DNA from: Pseudomonadota bacterium
Lineage (GTDB): Bacteria; Pseudomonadota; Alphaproteobacteria; Acetobacterales; Acetobacteraceae
Direction: 5' to 3'
Length of the DNA: 14,493 nt
Assembly (NCBI GenBank): GCA_021826485.1
Contig: JAKAZX010000050.1
Coordinates: forward strand, 1-14,493
The translations under genes and the position numbers were made by a program. Position 1 is the stretch's first letter; each line of letters starts with the position of its first letter. Below the pieces are notes generated by a model. That model saw nothing but the letters and a program-made list of their open reading frames with translations, was not told the DNA's origin and made no database searches. Below, piece after piece: positions 1 to 5,993 of the stretch.

Positions 1-1260
1 CACGACGAGGTCAAGCAGGGAGTTGGTGCCGAGCCGGTTGGCGCCGTGGACGGAGACGCACGCCGCCTCCCCCACCGCCATCAGGCCGGGCACCACCGCA
101 TCCGGATCGTCCGGCGTCGGGCGCAGCACCTCGCCGCGATAGTTCGTGGGAATGCCGCCCATGTTGTAGTGCACCGTCGGCAGCACCGGGATCGGCTGCT
201 TCGTCACATCGACGCCGGCGAACACGCGCGCCGTTTCGGAAATCCCCGGCAGCCGCTCATGCAGCAGCTCGGCGCCGAGATGCTCCAGATGCAGCAGGAT
301 GTGGTCCTTGTTCGGGCCGCAGCCGCGCCCGGCATTGATCTCCAGCGTCATCGAGCGGGACACCACGTCGCGGCTGGCGAGGTCCTTCGCAGTGGGCGCG
401 TAGCGCTCCATGAACCGCTCGCCCTCGCTGTTGGTCAGGTACCCGCCCTCGCCGCGCGTGCCTTCGGTGATCAGGCAGCCGGCGGGGAAGATACCCGTCG
501 GGTGGAACTGCACGAACTCCATGTCCTGGCACGGCAGGCCGGCGCGCAGCACCATGCCGTTGCCGTCGCCGGTGCAGGTGTGTGCGGAGGTGCAGGACAG
601 ATAGGCGCGGCCGTAGCCGCCGGTCGCCAGCACCGTCGTCTGCGCGCGGAAGCGGTGGATGGTGCCATCCTCCAGGCACCACGCGATCACGCCGCGGCAG
701 GCGCCGTCCTCGTCCATCAGCAGGTCGAGCGCGAAGTATTCGACGAAGAACTCCACCTCGTGCTTCAGGCTCTGCTGATAGAGCGTGTGCAGGATGGCGT
801 GGCCGGTGCGGTCGGCGGCGGCGCAGGCGCGCATCGCCGGCGACTTGCCGTACTCCTTCATGTGGCCGCCGAACGGGCGCTGATAGATGCGCCCGTCCTC
901 GGTGCGGCTGAACGGCACGCCGAAATGTTCAAGCTCGTAGACCGCGGGCACCGCCTCCCGACACATGTATTCGATGGCGTCCTGGTCGCCGAGCCAGTCC
1001 GATCCTTTCACCGTGTCGTACATGTGCCAGCGCCAATCGTCCTCGCCCATGTTGCCAAGGGCGGCGCCGATGCCGCCCTGCGCGGCGACGGTATGGCTGC
1101 GGGTCGGGAACACCTTGGTGATGCAGGCGGTCTTGAGGCCGGCCGCGCCCATGCCGAGCGTCGCGCGCAGCCCGGCGCCCCCGGCACCGACCACGATCAC
1201 GTCATAGGCGTGATCCTCCACCGCATAGGCGCCGGAGGAAGGCTTGGTGATGGCGTTCAT
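1..1260 (-). CDS. sdhA: Succinate dehydrogenase flavoprotein subunit SdhA (partial, 3' end beyond left edge)
   Basis: This is the catalytic subunit of respiratory complex II, which oxidises succinate to fumarate on the cytoplasmic face of the inner membrane. Reading back from the ATG at 1260 gives 420 uninterrupted codons to base 1, about 70% of a usual 590-600 residue SdhA; the C-terminal part is off the window. Visible motifs are the dinucleotide-fold glycines (GAGGAG, residues 25-30), the flavin-linking histidine in SHTVAAQGG (His56), HPTGI (His253) followed by TEGTRGEGG, HYNMGG (His364) and GANRLG (Arg409). These last three contain the substrate-binding and catalytic residues known in SdhA/FrdA. 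It starts 10 bp after the sdhD stop, behind only a weak G-rich ribosome site, so translation is probably coupled. Identity is certain from the motifs. Confidence 0.97.
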   Translation of the reverse strand, partial: MNAITKPSSGAYAVEDHAYDVIVVGAGGAGLRATLGMGAAGLKTACITKVFPTRSHTVAAQGGIGAALGNMGEDDWRWHMYDTVKGSDWLGDQDAIEYMCREAVPAVYELEHFGVPFSRTEDGRIYQRPFGGHMKEYGKSPAMRACAAADRTGHAILHTLYQQSLKHEVEFFVEYFALDLLMDEDGACRGVIAWCLEDGTIHRFRAQTTVLATGGYGRAYLSCTSAHTCTGDGNGMVLRAGLPCQDMEFVQFHPTGIFPAGCLITEGTRGEGGYLTNSEGERFMERYAPTAKDLASRDVVSRSMTLEINAGRGCGPNKDHILLHLEHLGAELLHERLPGISETARVFAGVDVTKQPIPVLPTVHYNMGGIPTNYRGEVLRPTPDDPDAVVPGLMAVGEAACVSVHGANRLGTNSLLDLVV

Positions 1261-1270
1261 GCGCGCCCCG

Positions 1271-1708
1271 TCATCCCGAAATGGCCAGCTTCAGCACCGC
1301 GAACAGCGCGATCAGCGCGAGCAGCGCCGCGGCGCCGCGGATCAGCAGCAGCACGACGAGCCGCGTGCGCTTGTGGTGGATGTAGTCGTCCACCACGGCC
1401 TGCAAGCCGAGCTGCGCATGGTGGAAGGTGGCCAGCACCAGCGCCGCCAGCAATGCGGCATTGATCGGATTGCCCGCCCAGCGCACGACATAGCTGCGCG
1501 GCTCCCCGGACAGATGCAGCGCCGCGTAGATGAACCACAGCGACAGCGGCACCAGCGCAATGCCGGTCAGCCGCTCCGCCCACCAGTGATGTGTGCCGCC
1601 ATGCGCTGCGCCCAGGCCGCGCACGCGGCCGAGCTGGCTGCGCATCACGTGGACCCGTGCGGACTTGGCGGCGCCGCGCAGGGCCGAGGATTTCGCTGTC
1701 TCGCTCAT
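1271..1708 (-). CDS. sdhD: Succinate dehydrogenase membrane anchor subunit SdhD
   Basis: A 145-residue membrane anchor of complex II that helps bind haem b and ubiquinone. It has three hydrophobic segments at roughly 46-66, 82-106 and 115-143, as expected of the family. The signature H-A-x(2)-G-x(2)-Q-x(4)-D-Y is present with His97, Asp108 and Tyr109, at the same spacing as the haem-ligand His71 and the Asp82/Tyr83 pair of E. coli SdhD. The N-terminal 40 residues are basic and longer than in E. coli, which is common in alphaproteobacteria. The ATG at 1708 lies 7 bp after the sdhC stop and follows GAGGGA, a good ribosome-binding site. Gene order C-D-A supports the assignment. Confidence 0.93.
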   Translation of the reverse strand: MSETAKSSALRGAAKSARVHVMRSQLGRVRGLGAAHGGTHHWWAERLTGIALVPLSLWFIYAALHLSGEPRSYVVRWAGNPINAALLAALVLATFHHAQLGLQAVVDDYIHHKRTRLVVLLLIRGAAALLALIALFAVLKLAISG

Positions 1709-1715
1709 CGATCCC

Positions 1716-2147
1716 TCACATCACCGCCAGGCCGACGATCCAGGTCAGCAGCGTCAGCACCGCCGCCGCGATCACCACGGCGCGGCCGCTGCGATGCACC
1801 TGCGGCAGATCGAGGCCGAATCCCGCATCCCATCCGAGATGCCGCAGCCCGGCGCAGAAATGGTACCACAGCGATGCGGTCCAGCCGAGCAGCAGCAGCA
1901 CGCCGATGGGAGAGCGCATGAACGCCGACACGCCGGCATAGGCCGCATCGCCGGTGGCCGCCGCCGCGAGCCACCAGACCAGCAGCAGCGTGCCGACCGA
2001 CAGGGCGATCCCGGTGGCGCGGTGCAGGATGGACAGGACGGACGTGATCTGCGGGCGATAGACCTGCAGATGCGGCGACAGCGGCCGATGCACCAGCCGC
2101 CCGTCGCTGGTCCGGCCGACCATCAGCGCGTCGCGGATATCCTTCAT
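1716..2147 (-). CDS. sdhC: Succinate dehydrogenase cytochrome b556 subunit SdhC
   Basis: The cytochrome b subunit of complex II, 143 residues from the chosen start. It begins with the family pattern RPLSPHLQVYR (21-31), then SILHRATG, in which Ser39 and Arg43 match the ubiquinone-site Ser27 and Arg31 of E. coli. H-x(3)-G-x-R-H carries the likely haem ligand His96. Three membrane segments lie at about 45-65, 80-100 and 122-142. An in-frame ATG at 2174 would add nine residues (MARAGGAAG). I prefer 2147 because homologous proteins start close to the RDALMVGR stretch and because AGGGGG at 2158-2163 is placed 10 bp upstream; 2174 has only a GGA. It is the first sdh gene, 64-91 bp after sugE depending on the start. 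Confidence 0.93.
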   Translation of the reverse strand: MKDIRDALMVGRTSDGRLVHRPLSPHLQVYRPQITSVLSILHRATGIALSVGTLLLVWWLAAAATGDAAYAGVSAFMRSPIGVLLLLGWTASLWYHFCAGLRHLGWDAGFGLDLPQVHRSGRAVVIAAAVLTLLTWIVGLAVM

Positions 2148-2238
2148 GCCGGCCGCACCCCCTGCCCTTGCCATGACCGTTCCACGGCTTACTCGCGCCG
2201 CCGAGGGGGGTCAACGCGGCGGGACGGGCGCGGTGCCC

Positions 2239-2553
2239 TCACGCGCCCAGCTTCAACCCTGCGACGCCGGCCAGGATCAGCACGACGCAGACCACCCGCA
2301 CCGCGGTCAGCGGCTCCCCCTCCATCGCGATCCCCCAGACGAGCGCGCCGGCGGCGCCGATGCCGGTCCAGACGGCATAGACCGTGCCCATCGGCAACGT
2401 CCGCAGCGCCTGCGACATGAACCAGAAACTGCCCGCCATGCCGGCGACGCAGCCCAGGCTGGGCCACAGCCGGGTGAACCCGTCGGCGCGCTTGAGCAGG
2501 ACGACCCACACGACCTCCAGCGCCCCGGCGAGGGCGAGCCAGGCCCAGGCCAC
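2239..2553 (-). CDS. sugE: SugE/Gdx-type small multidrug-resistance (SMR) transporter
   Basis: A 104-residue, four-helix inner-membrane protein of the SMR family. It resembles the SugE/Gdx branch, whose characterised members are proton-coupled guanidinium exporters working as antiparallel dimers. The invariant membrane glutamate is Glu13 in ALEVVW. It is followed by K-x(3)-GFTRLWPS, and by LPMGTVYAVWTGIGA (residues 53-67), a strong SugE-branch signature. The GTG at 2553 is chosen because it puts the first helix at the usual N-terminus and gives the standard SMR length; a longer frame reaching 2658 runs inside asd and is not credible. The start lies 5 bp after the asd stop, so translation is probably coupled to asd. 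No guanidine riboswitch is apparent upstream. Substrate is inferred from family only. Confidence 0.87.
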   Translation of the reverse strand: MAWAWLALAGALEVVWVVLLKRADGFTRLWPSLGCVAGMAGSFWFMSQALRTLPMGTVYAVWTGIGAAGALVWGIAMEGEPLTAVRVVCVVLILAGVAGLKLGA

Positions 2554-2558
2554 CCCGC

Positions 2559-3587
2559 TCAGGCCGCGCGGCGTGCCAGCAGGCCCTGCGCCACCATGGT
2601 CTCGGCGATCTGCACCGCGTTCAGCGCCGCGCCCTTGCGCAGATTGTCGGACACGCACCAGAAGGCGAGGCCGTGCTCCACCGTCGGGTCCTTGCGGATG
2701 CGGCTGACGAAGGTGGCATCCTCGCCCTGCGATTCCAGCGGCGTGACGTAGCCGCCGTCCTCGCGCTCATCGAGCACGGTGACGCCCGGGGCGTCGCGCA
2801 GCACCGCCCGCGCCTCGCCCACGCTCACCGGGCGGGCGAATTCCACATGCACCGCCTCGGCATGGCCGATGAACACGGGGACGCGCACGCAGGTGGCGAT
2901 GACCTTGATCTCGGGGTCGAGGATCTTGCGCGTCTCGACCGCCATCTTCCACTCCTCCTTGGTCGAGCCGTCGTCCATGAAGCGGTCGATGTGCGGGATC
3001 ACGTTGAACGCGATCTGCTTGGTGAACTGCTCCGGCTTGATCGGATCGTTGACGAAGGTGGCGCGCGATTCCGCCCACAGCTCGTCCATGCCCTCCTTGC
3101 CGGCGCCGGACACCGACTGGTAGGTGGCGACCACCACGCGGCGCACCGTGAAGCGGTCGTGCAGCGGCTTCAGCGCCACCACCATCTGGATGGTCGAGCA
3201 GTTCGGGTTGGCGACGATGCCGCGCCGGATGCGGGTCAGCGCCTGCGGGTTCACTTCCGGCACCACCAGCGGCACGTCCGGCTCCATGCGGAAATGGCTG
3301 GTGTTGTCGATCACGAGGCAGCCGGCCTCGGCCGCGCGCGGCGCATGCACGGCGGAAACCGAGGCGCCCGGGCTGAACAGGCCGATATCCCAGCCGGCGA
3401 AGTCGAACTGCTCCAGGCTCTGCACCGTCAGCGTCTGCCGGTCGCCGAACGAGACCTGCGCGCCGGCCGAACGGCCGGAGGCGATCGCGGCCACCTCTTT
3501 GACCGGGAAGTTCCGTTCCGCCAGGGTTTTCAGCATTTCGCGCCCGACCGCCCCGGTGGCGCCGACGACCGCGACCCTGTAGCTCAT
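2559..3587 (-). CDS. asd: Aspartate-semialdehyde dehydrogenase
   Basis: This enzyme reduces L-aspartyl-4-phosphate to L-aspartate 4-semialdehyde with NADPH. It is the branch point to lysine/diaminopimelate, threonine and methionine. It is 342 residues, typical of the shorter Asd class found in Gram-positives and alphaproteobacteria. The NADP-binding GATGAVG is at 9-15. The catalytic cysteine is Cys130 in PNCSTIQ, the substrate-site glutamine is in TYQSVSGAGKEG (Gln157), and R-V-P-V-x(2)-G-H-x-E carries the likely catalytic His242. The ATG at 3587 is preceded by GGAG with a 9-nt spacer. It sits at the head of a minus-strand series with sugE and then sdhCDA; whether transcription continues into sdh is not visible. 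Confidence 0.96.
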   Translation of the reverse strand: MSYRVAVVGATGAVGREMLKTLAERNFPVKEVAAIASGRSAGAQVSFGDRQTLTVQSLEQFDFAGWDIGLFSPGASVSAVHAPRAAEAGCLVIDNTSHFRMEPDVPLVVPEVNPQALTRIRRGIVANPNCSTIQMVVALKPLHDRFTVRRVVVATYQSVSGAGKEGMDELWAESRATFVNDPIKPEQFTKQIAFNVIPHIDRFMDDGSTKEEWKMAVETRKILDPEIKVIATCVRVPVFIGHAEAVHVEFARPVSVGEARAVLRDAPGVTVLDEREDGGYVTPLESQGEDATFVSRIRKDPTVEHGLAFWCVSDNLRKGAALNAVQIAETMVAQGLLARRAA

Positions 3588-3637
3588 CCGTGCATGCTCC
3601 CCTGGCGCGCGGCACCCCGAGTGCGGCGCGGAAAACC

Positions 3638-3666
3638 CGCCTAGCCTTCCCCGCGGCGGCTGACAA
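3638..3666 (-). promoter_or_regulatory. Candidate asd promoter
   Basis: On the minus strand TTGTCA (3661-3666) is followed after 17 bp by TAGGCG (3638-3643), about 50 bp upstream of the asd start. The -35 box is good and the -10 box poor, which is tolerable for an alphaproteobacterial housekeeping promoter. The remainder of the 153-bp gap 3588-3740 shows nothing else I can name. Confidence 0.3.
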
Positions 3667-3740
3667 GCGAATGTCGCGCGCGGCAGGGCTGACCGGCACG
3701 AAGCAGGAACGCCGGTCGCTTGCCGGGTCCCCCTACGCGA

Positions 3741-4124
3741 TCACTGGGGCAGGCTGCGCGCCCGTGCCAGCGCCGCGAGGCGGGCGGCGGCGGTCGCCTG
3801 CGCCTCCGCCTCCAGCGCGCGGTACTCGGCGACGATGGCCGTCCCCGCCGGGGTAAGCTGGGCGCCGCCCCCGCCCGGGCCGCCGGCGGCGGTGGCGACG
3901 ACCGGCGTTCCGAGATGGCGGTTGAGATCCTCCACCAGTTCCCAGGCGCGGCGATAGGACATGCGCAGCGCCCGGCCGGCGGCGGAGATCGAGCCGGTGC
4001 GGGCGATCGCCTCCAGCAGCGCCACCTTGCCCGGACCGATCCGCGCGCCGCAGGCCAGATCGAGCCGGATGCTGATGCGGTCGTGCGGCGGCGCCGCCGG
4101 GGCGCGGGAGGGCATGACGGTCAT
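3741..4124 (-). CDS. ModE-like winged-helix DNA-binding protein (stand-alone HTH domain)
   Basis: A protein of about 127 residues matching the N-terminal DNA-binding half of the molybdate regulator ModE. It shows G-x-G-K-V-A-L-L-E-A-I-A-x-T-G-S-I-S-A-A-G, then MSYRRAWELVEDLN (the helix-turn-helix), and a glycine-rich wing AGGPGGGGAQLTPAG. The two C-terminal Mop molybdate-binding domains of full ModE are absent: the protein ends with an alanine-rich helix. It is therefore likely to bind DNA, but ligand sensing is not evident. No mod transport or molybdopterin genes are in the window. Start is uncertain: ATG 4124 is used, ATG 4115 is three codons later, and a GTG at 4190 adds 22 arginine-rich residues with no ribosome site. 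None has a clear Shine-Dalgarno sequence. It is transcribed away from the secreted-protein gene at 4247. Confidence 0.8.
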   Translation of the reverse strand: MTVMPSRAPAAPPHDRISIRLDLACGARIGPGKVALLEAIARTGSISAAGRALRMSYRRAWELVEDLNRHLGTPVVATAAGGPGGGGAQLTPAGTAIVAEYRALEAEAQATAAARLAALARARSLPQ

Positions 4125-4246
4125 GGCGGCAGGCTGCCCGCTTGTCGCGCGCCGATCAACGCGCCGCGTTGAGGGGCGGGGAAAGTGCACCTACATCGCT
4201 GGAATTGGCTGGGCAGCGGGCGAGTCGCAGGAAAAGGGGACGGGCG

Positions 4247-4606
4247 ATGGCAATACGGGGCGCCGCGGTGCTGGCGGCGATCGGCGTGCTGGCCGGCGGC
4301 GCGGCGGCGCGGGCGGACGTGATCGACGGCGCGTGGTGCCGCGGGGCGGCGGAGCGGCTGACCATCGACGGACCGGCGATCGTGACGCCGGCCGGAACCT
4401 CGACCAGCGGCAGCTACAGCCGGCACTATTTCAGCTACGTCGTGCCGCCGGGCGAGCAGGGCGCCGGGGCGACGGTGGAAATGCGGCTGCTGAACGAGGA
4501 GACCATGCAGCGCCGCGCGGCACCGGACGGGGCGGTGGAAACCTGGCATCGCTGCACCCCGGCGGTGAGCTCGCGCAAGCCGGACGATTCCGGCCCGCGC
4601 GGTTAG
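4247..4606 (+). CDS. Small secreted protein of unknown function with one cysteine pair
   Basis: A 119-residue protein. I do not recognise a named family. Residues 1-23 form a clear Sec signal peptide (short basic start, alanine/leucine core, A-R-A before Asp24), giving a mature periplasmic protein of about 96 residues. The mature part holds D-G-A-W-C31, a proline/glycine-rich central segment with DGPAIVTPAGT, SRHYFSYVVPPGE, and ETWHRC103. Cys31 and Cys103 are the only cysteines, so a single disulfide linking the ends is likely after export. ATG 4247 is preceded by AAAAGGGGACGGGCG, a strong ribosome site; an upstream in-frame ATG at 4142 lacks one and would bury the signal peptide. Its stop codon overlaps that of the convergent gene at 4603-5058. 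Confidence 0.78.
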   Translation: MAIRGAAVLAAIGVLAGGAAARADVIDGAWCRGAAERLTIDGPAIVTPAGTSTSGSYSRHYFSYVVPPGEQGAGATVEMRLLNEETMQRRAAPDGAVETWHRCTPAVSSRKPDDSGPRG

Positions 4607-5058
4607 GTTTCGCCCGTGTGCATTTCCGCCGGCGGCGTCGTCCCGCGGCTGGCGCCCTCGCCGCAGGCATCGCTGGCATGCGTCGCCGGCCAGACCAGCC
4701 GCGCGCCCGGGGTTGCCAGCGGCAGCGGCGCGTGGCGGGTGCAGCGCCCGGCCCGCCGCCACCAGGCCCGCGGCTGGTCGTTGAAATTCACCGGCTCCAG
4801 CCCGCGCTGGACGTTGCCCTGCATCCAGTAATGACAGTCGCCGCAGACCTGCGGGGCGGTGTCCGGGGCGCGCGGCACGCCGTCCCCGCATCCTTCCTCG
4901 GCAAAGGTCTCGGGCCAGTGGGCCACGGTTTCGTTGTCGGTGCCGGTGTCCGGACGCGGCGCGCGGCGGCGGCAGATGCCGACGGCATCGTTGAAATGCG
5001 CCCAGAAGGCGCAACCGGCGCACCGGATGGGGGCGGACGGCCCCGTCTGCTCGGTCAT
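4603..5058 (-). CDS. Twin four-cysteine-module protein, putative metal-binding, function unknown
   Basis: A 151-residue protein with no signal peptide or membrane segment. It contains two related modules, each with C-x(2)-C, an aromatic pair, a G-x-C-x-R-x-A-P type turn, a W-P element and a final C-G-[DE]-G. Module 1 has Cys13, Cys16, Cys29 and Cys57 (HWPETFAEEGCGDG); module 2 has Cys72, Cys75, Cys106 and Cys132 (VWPATHASDACGEG). All eight cysteines fall into these modules, which suggests two four-Cys metal sites, zinc or iron, arising by internal duplication. I know of no assigned function. Start: ATG 5058 follows AGGAAGG at 6 nt; ATG 5073 adds five residues, has no ribosome site, and would place that sequence inside the gene. 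The stop (TAA, 4603-4605) overlaps the stop of the convergent secreted-protein gene. Confidence 0.8.
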   Translation of the reverse strand: MTEQTGPSAPIRCAGCAFWAHFNDAVGICRRRAPRPDTGTDNETVAHWPETFAEEGCGDGVPRAPDTAPQVCGDCHYWMQGNVQRGLEPVNFNDQPRAWWRRAGRCTRHAPLPLATPGARLVWPATHASDACGEGASRGTTPPAEMHTGET

Positions 5059-5252
5059 GTCGCCTTCCTGCATTGCTGGGATGGGCGGGCGGCTTGTTTC
5101 CCTGGGGCAAGGGACCGCACCATTAAATTCCGCGTCATGTCATCGCTTATAACGCGGATTCGCGGCTGGCGGCTTGCCGTGAACCCTGATTTAATTGTCC
5201 CGCCCTGCGGTCGCTGCTTTGACGGGCCACGGGCAACGCGCGGGAGCCGTGC
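5059..5252. promoter_or_regulatory. Divergent intergenic region upstream of the two-component operon
   Basis: This 194-bp gap separates the twin-cysteine gene (minus) from the response regulator (plus) and must hold promoters for both. It is noticeably more AT-rich than its surroundings at 5121-5153 and 5188-5197. TATAAC at 5148-5153 could be a plus-strand -10 box, but no convincing -35 box is found 16-18 bp upstream. A good ribosome site, GGGAG at 5242-5246, lies 6 nt before the regulator ATG. Confidence 0.3.
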
Positions 5253-5993
5253 ATGTCGATGATCGAACAGGATCGGGACGCGGCGGCGGGGCCGGCGCGG
5301 GCTGCGCCCGGCCGCAAGGTGAACGTCCTGCTGGTCGAGGATGACCAGAGCATCGCGGACGAGGTGCGCGACGACCTGATCAGCCGCGGCTATGTGGTGG
5401 AACACATCGGCGACGGCACGACGGCGCTGCGCGCGGTGCAGGCCCGCCATTTCGACCTGCTGATCGTGGACCGGCTGCTGCCCGGGCTGGACGGGCTGTC
5501 GGTGATCGAGCGGCTGCGCGCGCTGGGCATCCGCACGCCAGTCCTGGTGCTGAGCGCGCTGAGCGCGGTGGATGACCGGGTGCGCGGGCTGAAGGCGGGC
5601 GGCGACGATTATCTGAGCAAGCCGTTCGCGTTCATGGAACTGGCGGCGCGGGTGGAGGCGCTGCTGCGCCGCCCGACCGACCTGCGCGAGACGGTGCTGC
5701 GCGTCGGCCCGCTGGAGATGGACCTGATCGACCGCACCGTGCGGCGCGACGAACGCGAGCTCGACCTGCTGCCGCGCGAGTTCAAGCTGCTGGAATACCT
5801 GATGCGGCGTCCCGGCCAACTGGTGACGCGCGACATGCTGCTGGAAGATGTCTGGCATTACCGCTTCCTGCCGCAGACCAATCTGGTGGATGTCCATATC
5901 GGCCGCCTGCGGCGCAAGCTGGACGGGCCGGGGGAAGCGCCGCTGATCCAGAGCGTGCGCGGCGCCGGCTTCATCTTCCGTGTTCCAGACTGA
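5253..5993 (+). CDS. OmpR/PhoB-family response regulator
   Basis: A 246-residue two-component transcription factor. The receiver domain (about 23-137) has the acidic pair Glu29/Asp30 plus Asp31 in LLVEDD, the phospho-accepting Asp73 in LLIVDRLLPGLDG, Ser101 at the switch position and Lys123 in YLSKPF. The C-terminal winged-helix domain (about 147-244) shows LLPREFKLLEYLMRRPGQLVTR, the recognition helix region LVDVHIGRLRRKLD, and the closing wing V-R-G-A-G-F-I-F. A 20-residue alanine-rich N-terminal extension precedes the receiver. GGGAG precedes ATG 5253 by 6 nt. The following kinase gene starts inside its last codons, so they form a cognate pair. Targets are unknown; the neighbouring porin is a natural candidate. 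Confidence 0.94.
   Translation: MSMIEQDRDAAAGPARAAPGRKVNVLLVEDDQSIADEVRDDLISRGYVVEHIGDGTTALRAVQARHFDLLIVDRLLPGLDGLSVIERLRALGIRTPVLVLSALSAVDDRVRGLKAGGDDYLSKPFAFMELAARVEALLRRPTDLRETVLRVGPLEMDLIDRTVRRDERELDLLPREFKLLEYLMRRPGQLVTRDMLLEDVWHYRFLPQTNLVDVHIGRLRRKLDGPGEAPLIQSVRGAGFIFRVPD

Noticed and set aside
46..1464. Long plus-strand open frame opposite sdhA/sdhD
   Set aside because: It is antisense to a certain sdhA and sdhD; its arginine/histidine/alanine-rich translation is the usual shadow of GC-rich codon bias.
2196..2221. CGCCGC/GCGGCG inverted repeat between sugE and sdhC as a terminator
   Set aside because: Only six paired bases with a 14-nt loop and no T-tract; expected by chance in such GC-rich DNA.
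4125..4190. GTG-initiated 22-residue extension of the ModE-like protein
   Set aside because: No ribosome site precedes the GTG, and the extra residues lie outside the conserved domain.
5174..5195. TTGCCG and TTTAAT upstream of the response regulator as a promoter
   Set aside because: The spacer is only 10 bp, far too short for a sigma-70-type promoter.
3961..5262. Plus-strand frame of 433 codons across the ModE-like, secreted and twin-cysteine genes
   Set aside because: It crosses three better-supported genes, has low-complexity composition and no plausible start signal.
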